From contig JADGQQ010000070.1 of NCBI GenBank assembly GCA_017881645.1, forward strand, positions 1 through 13,266: a DNA stretch of 13,266 nt. The letters are read 5' to 3'. Positions 7,939 to 13,266 of this stretch are shown piece by piece. Each line of letters starts with the position of its first letter. The stretch's first letter is position 1. Both the position numbers and the translations under genes were made by a program. Under the pieces are notes generated by a model. It saw only the letters and a list, made by a program, of their open reading frames with translations, had not been told where the DNA came from and did not search any database. The stretch comes from Clostridia bacterium (GTDB lineage: Bacteria; Bacillota; Clostridia; Saccharofermentanales; Saccharofermentanaceae).

Positions 7939-9563
7939 GATACGGCATTTTTGGAGGCACATTCGACCCGTTTCACGCCGGTCATTTATCGATGGTTGCC
8001 GGAGTTCTTGCAAGCGGGCTGATTGACCGTCTGTGGGTGATTCCATCCGGATTCCATCCCCAAAAGGATGTGCATCTGCTGACACTTGCGCCCTATCGTT
8101 ACTATATGACAAAAGCTGCGCTTAAGAATATTCCCAACTGCGAAGTACTTCCCATCGAAATGGTACGGCCGCAGATGTCGTATACAGTCGACACACTCCG
8201 TATCATCCGGGAAGAGGAGCTTGCCGGTCCCGATGACGAACTTTTTGTGATTTACGGCACGGATATCCTTTTTGAGATCGAAACGTGGTATCATCCTGAA
8301 GTCATCCTGAAAGAAGCCGGTGTTTTACTGGCAGAAAGACCGGGTGTTCTCCATCAAAAGACACTGCATAAGGTTCGTGATCTCGAAGAAAAGTACGATA
8401 TTCAAATTTCCTTTTTCTCCATTGAGGGAGTCGATGTCTCATCGCACGAAATTCGAAAAGCCGGAAATTTCTCGAAATATCTGCCAGCGGTGCGCCAGTT
8501 CATTAAGAAGAATGATCTGTATCCTGTGGATAATCCCTTGCAATATCTCAAGGCAGAAACACACAAACGGATCTTCGAATACGGAACCTCACTTTTTTTG
8601 GATTTATCAGAGAAAAGACTCCTGCACAGTCTCAATGTTGCATTGCTGAGCATTCACTACGCAGTGAAATATGGTGCGGATCCGGATGCGGCTGCGATTG
8701 CCGGACTGCTTCACGACTGCGCCAAAGAACTCCCGATTTCAACCCAGCTTCGTTTGGCCAAACAGACGCATGACGGGGAAATTCCGGAAAATGCACTCCT
8801 GCATGCACCCGCGGGTGTCATCTATGCTTCGGAACATTACGGAATAACGGATGAAGCGATTTTGTCCGCAATTCATTATCATACAACCGGCTGCGAGAAC
8901 ATGTCGGTTCTCGGAAAAATCATCTATCTGGCCGACAAACTTGAACCCGCGAGAATTTATGAAGATCTTACCGATCTTCGTGCTCTTGCGGAAACAGATC
9001 TTAACGCCGCAGCGATTGCCTGTCTGCAGGCCGTAAAGAACAGCATCATCCGCAAAGAGACGGCTTTTCACCCTGACTCTTCCAAAGCACTTGCATCATT
9101 GATCAGCCACAGAAAAAGAGAGATGGAATCTACTCTTACAGAGCCCCACAAGGAGGAAACAATGGACACATTATCTATTTCCCAGGAAATCGTCACAATT
9201 CTGAACAATAAAAAAGCGGTAGACGTTGAATTGATCCCGGTTGCGGAGAAAACGATTCTCGCCGACTATTTTATTGTAGCATCAGGAACATCTTCGACGC
9301 ATATTAAAGCACTTTCCGATGAAGTCGAGTTTGTTCTAAAAAATGAGATGAAAATGTATCCTGACCACATCGAAGGTCTGTCGACCGGAAGATGGGTTCT
9401 GCTGGATTATAAAGATATTATCGTGCATATTTTTCATCCGGAAGACAGAGCGCATTACAGTCTTGAAAAACTTTGGCTGACCAAGCGGCCGGAAGGCGAG
9501 ACTGAGGAAACGGAGATGTCCGCGACTGGGTCTTCCGAAACAGAGACTTCGGAAGAAACCTGA
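7935..9563 (+). CDS. nadD-yqeK-rsfS: Trifunctional fusion: NadD - YqeK (HD Ap4A hydrolase) - RsfS
   Basis: A single 542-codon frame carries three proteins that are usually separate. Residues about 1-197 are NadD, which adenylates nicotinate mononucleotide for NAD synthesis: GGTFDPFHAGH (7-17), IYGTD (106-110), and SSHEIR (169-174), the last differing from the usual SSTxIR. Residues about 205-395 are YqeK, an HD-domain phosphohydrolase family shown to split diadenosine tetraphosphate symmetrically: His231, His260-Asp261, His290, His314/His316 and YLADKLEP with Asp334. Residues 410-515 are RsfS, which binds ribosomal protein uL14 and blocks subunit joining: ILADYFIVASG and YSLEKLWL are typical. 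An acidic Glu/Thr/Ser tail (516-542) ends it. No stop separates the parts; the linker between YqeK and RsfS is only about 15 residues. NadD-YqeK fusions are known in clostridia; addition of RsfS is the rare feature. A lost stop or an assembly indel remains possible. Confidence 0.9.
   Translation: MRYGIFGGTFDPFHAGHLSMVAGVLASGLIDRLWVIPSGFHPQKDVHLLTLAPYRYYMTKAALKNIPNCEVLPIEMVRPQMSYTVDTLRIIREEELAGPDDELFVIYGTDILFEIETWYHPEVILKEAGVLLAERPGVLHQKTLHKVRDLEEKYDIQISFFSIEGVDVSSHEIRKAGNFSKYLPAVRQFIKKNDLYPVDNPLQYLKAETHKRIFEYGTSLFLDLSEKRLLHSLNVALLSIHYAVKYGADPDAAAIAGLLHDCAKELPISTQLRLAKQTHDGEIPENALLHAPAGVIYASEHYGITDEAILSAIHYHTTGCENMSVLGKIIYLADKLEPARIYEDLTDLRALAETDLNAAAIACLQAVKNSIIRKETAFHPDSSKALASLISHRKREMESTLTEPHKEETMDTLSISQEIVTILNNKKAVDVELIPVAEKTILADYFIVASGTSSTHIKALSDEVEFVLKNEMKMYPDHIEGLSTGRWVLLDYKDIIVHIFHPEDRAHYSLEKLWLTKRPEGETEETEMSATGSSETETSEET
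9150..9164 (+). promoter_or_regulatory. Internal ribosome binding site for free RsfS
   Basis: AAGGAGG at 9150-9156 is a full Shine-Dalgarno match and sits five nt before an in-frame ATG at 9162, exactly at the start of the RsfS domain. It is among the strongest sites in the window. Such a sequence inside a reading frame is most easily read as the original rsfS start, kept after the stop codon of yqeK was lost. Confidence 0.8.
9162..9563 (+). CDS. rsfS: RsfS (ribosome silencing factor), predicted independent product from an internal start
   Basis: This is the 133-residue C-terminal part of the long fusion frame, listed separately because it has its own strong ribosome binding site and ATG. 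It begins MDTLSISQEIV, a normal RsfS N-terminus. RsfS binds uL14 on the large subunit and prevents 70S assembly when nutrients run short, saving energy in stationary phase. The core domain ends near LEKLWLTKRPEG; the last 27 residues are an acidic tail rich in Glu, Thr and Ser that many RsfS proteins lack. If both starts are used, the cell makes a 542-residue fusion plus free RsfS. In Bacillus subtilis the order nadD-yqeK-rsfS is the same but the genes are separate. Domain identity is firm; separate translation is inferred from the site alone. Confidence 0.75.
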   Translation: MDTLSISQEIVTILNNKKAVDVELIPVAEKTILADYFIVASGTSSTHIKALSDEVEFVLKNEMKMYPDHIEGLSTGRWVLLDYKDIIVHIFHPEDRAHYSLEKLWLTKRPEGETEETEMSATGSSETETSEET

Positions 9564-9633
9564 TCATTCGTCAGCCATTGTCTGTTATTACCTTCTGTTG
9601 TCGAAAAAATACGAACGCTTTGTTTGTATGCCC

Positions 9634-9642
9634 TGTTATGAT
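9634..9642 (+). promoter_or_regulatory. Possible extended -10 promoter for comEA
   Basis: TGTTATGAT has the TG-N-TATGAT arrangement of an extended -10 element, 35 nt upstream of the comEA ATG. No good -35 box lies at the right distance. The 113-nt gap between the fusion gene and comEA leaves room for a promoter, but comEA could equally be read through from upstream, since no + strand terminator is seen in the gap. Confidence 0.4.
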
Positions 9643-9676
9643 TTGAACATCATTTCGATTGTGCAGGGAATAGAAC

Positions 9677-10420
9677 ATGATGACATCAAAGAGCCAACTA
9701 CTCCGCATTCTTGCTGTCGTCAGCATCGGCCTTGCCGCATGCGGCGTAAAGCTTTGGGCGGATTACTACGCAAAACCATCCGTTGTGTACAGCAATGAGT
9801 CATATTCGAGCGAAGCCCCGACGTTTCAGACGGATATTACAGTCACTCCCGTGACAACAGCTGTACCGGTCAGTCCCTCACCAACACTTCCTGAATCGGC
9901 CGGACCGCAACAGATTCCGGTCTATCTCTGCGGTGCGGTTCTGCATCCGGGGATCTATCAAATTGATTCCGGCACCTATTTATATGAGGTTATTGATACC
10001 GCGGGCGGTCTCCTTCCGGAAGCAGCCTCGCAGTATATTAATCTCGTATTTCATTTTACGGAAGCAGTTTCTGTATATATCCCGACAGAGGAGGAGATGC
10101 AGGCTTTTCTGGACGGGGAAAACAGCGCGGCATCCGAGTTTCTCCGGAACGGCCTGATCCAGGGGATATGGGGAAAGGGTTCAGGATCAGAACAACCGGG
10201 CGACGGGTCGGTATCCACGCAGACAGCCGCTCTTATTAATATCAATTCGGCGGACCAGACGCAGCTGGAGACGCTGCCCGGCATTGGAGAAGCCACTGCA
10301 AAAGCGATTATTGCATACAGGGAGAAGAGCGGCGGATTCGTGAAAATTGAAGACATTATGAATGTTGCCGGAATCAAGGAAGGTCGTTTTGAGGTTCTCA
10401 GAGAATTCATCACGGTCTGA
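9677..10420 (+). CDS. comEA: ComEA-like DNA-binding protein (SLBB + helix-hairpin-helix)
   Basis: ComEA is the extracellular double-stranded DNA receptor of natural transformation in Firmicutes. The 247-residue protein has an N-terminal hydrophobic segment (about 8-22), a Thr/Pro/Ser-rich spacer (about 45-76), an SLBB beta-grasp domain (about 80-137, with VYLCGAVLHPGIY and DTAGG) and a C-terminal pair of helix-hairpin-helix motifs (about 187-245: INSADQTQLETLPGIG and EDIMNVAGIKEG). The order matches Bacillus ComEA. The residues LAAC before position 23 also fit a lipobox (Cys22), so lipid anchoring instead of a transmembrane helix is possible. ATG at 9677 has AGGGA eight nt upstream (9664-9668); the adjacent ATG at 9680 cannot be excluded. 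comEC, needed for DNA transport, does not follow, so competence cannot be concluded from here. Confidence 0.88.
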   Translation: MMTSKSQLLRILAVVSIGLAACGVKLWADYYAKPSVVYSNESYSSEAPTFQTDITVTPVTTAVPVSPSPTLPESAGPQQIPVYLCGAVLHPGIYQIDSGTYLYEVIDTAGGLLPEAASQYINLVFHFTEAVSVYIPTEEEMQAFLDGENSAASEFLRNGLIQGIWGKGSGSEQPGDGSVSTQTAALININSADQTQLETLPGIGEATAKAIIAYREKSGGFVKIEDIMNVAGIKEGRFEVLREFITV

Positions 10421-10424
10421 ATAC

Positions 10425-10453
10425 TTGCTTTTCGAGCCATCGTAATGTAGACT
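10425..10453 (+). promoter_or_regulatory. Weak candidate promoter for the thrS leader
   Basis: TTGCTT (10425-10430) and TAGACT (10448-10453) are 17 nt apart, matching three and four of six consensus bases. TACTAT at 10457-10462 is an alternative -10 without a good partner. Initiation near 10460-10470 would begin the T-box RNA at its expected 5' end. The match is modest. Confidence 0.3.
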
Positions 10454-10466
10454 GACTACTATATAC

Positions 10467-10728
10467 AAAGACTTTGAAGAGGACACATGTGCTGCCAATG
10501 TAACATGCCAGAGAGAGAAGACCGTGGCTGGAAGTCTTCTTCATAAGTGATGGCACTGCATACCACCTCCGAGTTGCGCAGGGAACACAGATTTTTTGAA
10601 TCTGTCATTATCTGCAGCCGCTGACCGCGTTATCGTTTTTGGAGTGGCAGCCCGTATATGCGGGAGGCAATTTGGGTGGAACCGTGCTGAGACGCATCCC
10701 ATGTAGTAATTTTACTGCATGGTTTTTT
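10467..10728 (+). promoter_or_regulatory. T-box leader (tRNA-Thr responsive) of thrS
   Basis: T-box RNAs sense the charging of a tRNA and allow transcription only when it is uncharged. The conserved T-box GGGTGGAACCGTG lies at 10674-10686. The antiterminator can be drawn fully: TGGG (10673-10676) with CCCA (10698-10701), a seven-nt bulge TGGAACC (10677-10683) that would bind the tRNA 3' end, and GTG (10684-10686) with CGC (10693-10695). Its 3' strand shares CCAT with the terminator, so the two are mutually exclusive. Upstream, AGAGAGAG (10512-10519) followed by a GAAGAC/GTCTTC arm with GGCTG in its loop resembles the distal part of Stem I. ACCACC (10562-10567) contains Thr codons in the region where the specifier is expected, but its exact loop was not resolved. 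CCCG/CGGG (10651-10664) is a likely Stem III; ACAGATT/AATCTGT (10587-10605) is another hairpin. Confidence 0.9.
10699..10728 (+). terminator. T-box intrinsic terminator upstream of thrS
   Basis: A ten-pair stem (10699-10708 with 10713-10722, one G-T wobble) closes a four-nt loop and is followed by six T residues (10723-10728). It competes with the antiterminator for bases 10699-10702. It is also the first clear + strand intrinsic terminator after the purE promoter. Confidence 0.9.
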
Positions 10729-10775
10729 ATTTTTAATGAGCGGGTATCGGCTCGCAGAACAGAAAGGGAATGAAT

Positions 10776-12575
10776 ATGATTGATTTTAATGATGAATTCC
10801 AGAAACTGAGCTACAGGCACAGCACGTCGCATATTATGGCACAGGCTGTCAAACGTCTCTGGCCGGAGACAAAGCTTGCGATCGGGCCTGCAATTGAAGA
10901 CGGGTTCTATTATGATTTTGACCATGAAGGAACTTTTACGAAAGAGGACCTTGAGAAGATAGAAGCAGAGATGAAGAAGATCGTGAAGGAGCATTTTCCG
11001 ATCGAACGGTTTGAACTGCCCCGGGATGAAGCCAGAAAACAGATGGTCGAAATGAACGAACCGTACAAAGTGGAGTTGATTGACGATCTGCCGGCAGACG
11101 CAGTGATTTCCTTTTACCGTCAGGGTGAGTTTACAGATCTTTGTGCAGGTCCGCATATTGAGAATACGGGCGAACTGCGGGCGTATAAGCTTACACAGGT
11201 AGCAGGCGCCTACTGGAGAGGCAACGAAAAGAATAAGATGCTGCAGCGTATCTACGGAACCAGTTTTCCGGATAAAGACCAGCTGAAGGCATATCTCGAC
11301 AGAATCGAAGAGGCAAAGAAAAGAGATCACAATAAGCTGGGACGCGAGCTCGGGTATTTCACGACCGTGGATTATATCGGACAGGGCCTTCCCATTATGC
11401 TGCCGCGCGGCGCGAAAGTGCTTCAGACGCTCATCCGTTTTGTTGAGGATGAGGAAGAACGCAGAGGCTATCTTTTAACAAAGACGCCGTTTATGGCGAA
11501 ATCAGACTTGTATAAGATTTCCGGACACTGGTATCACTATAGAGACGGCATGTTTTTGCTGGGGGATCCCAATGCCGTTTCTAAGGAAGGTCAGCCGGTA
11601 AATGAATCCGAAATATATGCTCTGCGGCCGATGACCTGTCCGTTCCAATACCAGGCGTACCTTGCGGAAAACCGCAGCTATCGGGATCTCCCGCTCCGGT
11701 ATGCCGAGACATCTACACTTTTCAGGAATGAATCATCCGGTGAAATGCACGGGTTGATCCGTCTTCGTCAGTTTACGATTTCCGAGGGTCACCTGATGTG
11801 TACGCCGGAACAGCTGACGGAAGAATTTAAGAGATGTCTGGATCTTGCATCCTTTATGCTGGATGCGGTCGGGCTCAATGATGATGTCAGCTACCGTTTC
11901 TCCAAATGGGATCCGAATAATAAAGACAAATATGTCGGTTCTGCAGAAGAATGGGAAGCCGTTCAGGACACGATGCGCGGTATTTTGGATGAACTCGGTC
12001 TTACTTATACAGAAGCAGAAGGTGAAGCAGCTTTCTACGGGCCGAAATTCGACATCCAGATTAAGAACGTGTGGGGCAAGGAAGATACGCTGATTACGAT
12101 TCAGATTGATTTTCAGCAAGGAAAGCAGTTCGGCATGGAATATACGGACCGTGATGGAATCAAGAAGAATCCTTATGTCATTCACCGTACCTCCATCGGC
12201 TGCTATGAGCGTACGCTGGCGCTCCTTATCGAGAAATATGCGGGGGCGCTGCCGTTGTGGATGGCTGCTGAGCAGGCAAGAATTCTGCCGATTTCAGACA
12301 AGCATGTCGATCAGGCGTTTGCCGTCAGGGATCAGCTGAGAAGTCAGGGATTGCGCGTTGAGGTCGATGACCGCGACGAGAAAATCGGTAAAAAGATTCG
12401 TCAGGCACAAATGGAGAAAGTCCAGTATATGCTCGTCATGGGAGATAAAGAAGTGGACGAAGGCACATTGGCCGTTCGTTCCCGTCATGACGGAGAACTG
12501 GGCGCATTGCCGATAGAGGATGTCATCGCACGTCTCCTTGACGAAGTGAAGAGAAGAGTCAAGCATTTTTCCTGA
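10776..12575 (+). CDS. thrS: Threonyl-tRNA synthetase lacking the TGS domain
   Basis: The enzyme attaches threonine to tRNA-Thr and edits mischarged serine. ATG at 10776 is preferred: AAGGG (10764-10768) is seven nt upstream, whereas ATG at 10770 is almost on top of it. The resulting protein has 599 residues, shorter than the roughly 640 of Escherichia coli ThrRS, because it starts at the editing domain and has no N-terminal TGS domain. Numbered from 10770, the editing site keeps HSTSH (17-21) and DLCAGPH (123-129, Cys125 and His129). The class II catalytic core has the zinc ligands Cys290, His341 and His472, motif 2 as FRNES (318-322), and motif 3 as GCYER (477-481) where many enzymes read GSxER. 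The anticodon-binding domain fills the C-terminus. Upstream sequence is T-box leader, so the TGS domain is not merely missed by a frameshift. Confidence 0.95.
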   Translation: MIDFNDEFQKLSYRHSTSHIMAQAVKRLWPETKLAIGPAIEDGFYYDFDHEGTFTKEDLEKIEAEMKKIVKEHFPIERFELPRDEARKQMVEMNEPYKVELIDDLPADAVISFYRQGEFTDLCAGPHIENTGELRAYKLTQVAGAYWRGNEKNKMLQRIYGTSFPDKDQLKAYLDRIEEAKKRDHNKLGRELGYFTTVDYIGQGLPIMLPRGAKVLQTLIRFVEDEEERRGYLLTKTPFMAKSDLYKISGHWYHYRDGMFLLGDPNAVSKEGQPVNESEIYALRPMTCPFQYQAYLAENRSYRDLPLRYAETSTLFRNESSGEMHGLIRLRQFTISEGHLMCTPEQLTEEFKRCLDLASFMLDAVGLNDDVSYRFSKWDPNNKDKYVGSAEEWEAVQDTMRGILDELGLTYTEAEGEAAFYGPKFDIQIKNVWGKEDTLITIQIDFQQGKQFGMEYTDRDGIKKNPYVIHRTSIGCYERTLALLIEKYAGALPLWMAAEQARILPISDKHVDQAFAVRDQLRSQGLRVEVDDRDEKIGKKIRQAQMEKVQYMLVMGDKEVDEGTLAVRSRHDGELGALPIEDVIARLLDEVKRRVKHFS

Positions 12576-12632
12576 TTCCCGGTCTTTATCGAAATGCACA
12601 AATATTCCATGCAATACTTTGTATGAATTGCG

Positions 12633-12661
12633 TTGACAGTTCTCGCATTTGCAAGTAAAAT
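12633..12661 (+). promoter_or_regulatory. Strong sigma-A promoter for tRNA-Pro
   Basis: A perfect -35 box TTGACA (12633-12638) and a -10 box TAAAAT (12656-12661) are spaced by 17 nt. The expected start is near 12668, 22 nt before the mature tRNA. This is the best promoter match in the window. Confidence 0.85.
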
Positions 12662-12667
12662 TCTAGT

Positions 12668-12685
12668 GTTCGCCTTTTGGCGGAC
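12668..12685 (+). other. Hairpin in the 5' leader of the tRNA-Pro precursor
   Basis: GTTCGCC (12668-12674) pairs with GGCGGAC (12679-12685) over seven positions, one of them a G-T pair, around a TTTT loop. It starts at the predicted first transcribed base and ends four nt before the tRNA. It is not followed by a T tract, so it is not a terminator. Confidence 0.6.
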
Positions 12686-12689
12686 ATAT

Positions 12690-12766
12690 CGGGGTGTAGC
12701 GCAGATTGGTAGCGCGCTTGGTTCGGGACCAAGAGGCCGGAAGTTCGAGTCTTCTCACTCCGACCA
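12690..12766 (+). tRNA. tRNA-Pro (anticodon CGG)
   Basis: The 77-nt gene folds into a normal cloverleaf. The acceptor stem CGGGGTG pairs with CACTCCG (one G-T pair). The anticodon stem CTTGG/CCAAG (12717-12721/12729-12733) encloses TTCGGGA, giving anticodon CGG at 12724-12726, which reads CCG. The T arm has GGAAG/CTTCT around TTCGAGT. Discriminator A (12763) is followed by an encoded CCA (12764-12766). CCG is a common proline codon in the surrounding genes. Confidence 0.96.
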
Positions 12767-12772
12767 TTTTTT

Positions 12773-12816
12773 GAAGCCTGTTTTGACGGTTTACTGTCGC
12801 GACAGGCTTCTTCATT
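12773..12816 (+). terminator. Terminator-like hairpin downstream of tRNA-Pro
   Basis: GAAGCCTGT (12773-12781) pairs perfectly with ACAGGCTTC (12802-12810). Inside it, GACGG (12785-12789) can pair with CTGTC (12794-12798) around a four-nt loop, making a long extended hairpin. The following sequence TTCATTTT is only moderately T-rich, so termination may be imperfect. It lies seven nt after the tRNA CCA end. Confidence 0.6.
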
Positions 12817-12885
12817 TTCCGGTTCATATGTTCCGAAAGATATGTCTGCTTCCGGGGCGGCAATCTGTAAAAAAGAGATTCGCTA

Positions 12886-12894
12886 TGATACTAT
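12886..12894 (+). promoter_or_regulatory. Possible extended -10 promoter for thyA
   Basis: TGATACTAT fits TG-N-TATAAT with two mismatches and lies about 40 nt before the thyA start. No convincing -35 box is present at 16-18 nt. Read-through from the tRNA-Pro transcript is an alternative. Confidence 0.35.
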
Positions 12895-12933
12895 AAGTGA
12901 AGATAAATAGAGAATTTCGGCAGGAGGAAACAA

Positions 12934-13266
12934 GTGAGCAGAGCTGATGAGATTTTTATTGCGAACTGCAGGGAAATACTCGATCATGGGGTTTCCACCG
13001 AAAATGAAAAAGTCCGGCCGAAATGGCCTGACGGGGCCTTTGCTTACACATACAAGAGCTTCTGCATCGTAAATCGATACAACCTTAAAGATGAGTTTCC
13101 AATTCTTACGCAGCGATATATCAATTACACGGCGGCCGTCGATGATCTTCTATGGATCTGGCAGAAGAAATCCAATAATGTGCACGACCTGAAGAGCCAT
13201 ATCTGGGATGCATGGGCGGATGCGACTGGATCCATCGGAAAAGCATACGGTTATCAGTTGCAGGTG
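12934..13266 (+). CDS. thyA: Thymidylate synthase ThyA, N-terminal part (cut by window end)
   Basis: ThyA methylates dUMP to dTMP with methylene-tetrahydrofolate. The gene starts with GTG at 12934, six nt after a full AGGAGG (12922-12927), and stays open for 111 codons to the last base of the window. The translation begins MSRADEIFIANC and contains VNRYNLKDEFPILT (46-59), LLWIWQKKSNN (72-82) and the highly conserved IWDAWADATGSIGKAYGYQ (90-108), which corresponds to the segment before the catalytic cysteine loop. That PCH-type loop lies beyond the window, so activity cannot be judged. It follows the tRNA-Pro gene and its hairpin. Confidence 0.93.
   Translation, partial: MSRADEIFIANCREILDHGVSTENEKVRPKWPDGAFAYTYKSFCIVNRYNLKDEFPILTQRYINYTAAVDDLLWIWQKKSNNVHDLKSHIWDAWADATGSIGKAYGYQLQV

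Noticed and set aside
9598..9798. Plus-strand 66-codon frame overlapping the start of comEA
   Set aside because: It has a TTG start, no ribosome binding site, and mostly overlaps comEA in another frame.
10587..10605. Perfect seven-pair hairpin considered as a terminator after comEA
   Set aside because: No T tract follows it, and it lies inside the T-box leader, where it is better read as a leader stem.
10608..11330. Minus-strand reading frame of 240 codons
   Set aside because: It lies opposite the T-box leader and thrS, has no ribosome binding site or recognisable domain, and follows from thrS codon composition.
12663..12863. Minus-strand reading frame of 66 codons with GVRRLELPASWSRT-type sequence
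   Set aside because: It is the reverse translation of the tRNA-Pro gene, a well-known spurious protein annotation.
12633..12896. Plus-strand reading frame of 87 codons over the tRNA
   Set aside because: It runs through the tRNA-Pro promoter, the tRNA and its terminator, so it is not a gene.

Overview
The window looks like a chromosomal segment of an anaerobic, moderately low-GC Firmicute of the Clostridia, perhaps a plant-fibre-degrading or rumen-type relative of Lachnospiraceae (an inference from gene content). Supporting signs are consensus Shine-Dalgarno sites, TTG and GTG starts, a T-box leader, a GH5 subfamily 2-like cellulase, a clostridial-type run of purine genes, and the nadD/yqeK/rsfS/comEA neighbourhood known from Bacillus subtilis. 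Every gene is on the + strand. I see no mobile element, CRISPR array or rRNA.

Region 1 (17-2348) encodes two exported lipoproteins: a GH5 endoglucanase and a CapA-family protein with a Pro-Thr linker built on a 30-bp repeat. Region 2 (about 2400-7938) begins with a recognisable sigma-A-type promoter and runs purE-purF-purN-purH-purD with 9-26 nt gaps. purC and purM, which normally lie inside this clostridial cluster, are missing. Region 3 (7935-10420) overlaps purD by 4 nt. Its first gene is one 542-codon reading frame that joins three proteins usually encoded separately: NadD (NAD synthesis), YqeK (HD-domain Ap4A hydrolase) and RsfS (ribosome silencing factor). A near-perfect ribosome binding site and ATG inside this frame should also allow free RsfS to be made. 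comEA (DNA uptake receptor) follows.

Region 4 (10421-12575) is a T-box leader with a well-formed antiterminator/terminator pair, controlling a threonyl-tRNA synthetase that lacks the usual N-terminal TGS domain. Region 5 (12633-12810) is a tRNA-Pro(CGG) gene with a strong promoter, a hairpin in its 5' leader and a terminator-like hairpin behind it. Region 6 (12934-end) is the start of thymidylate synthase, cut by the window edge.

The genes fit a growth-related core: purine and dTMP synthesis, NAD synthesis, Ap4A clearance, ribosome silencing and tRNA charging. The most unusual element is the NadD-YqeK-RsfS frame with its retained internal start, translationally coupled to the end of the purine operon. 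It could tie adenylate/NAD status to ribosome dormancy, but that functional link is inference.
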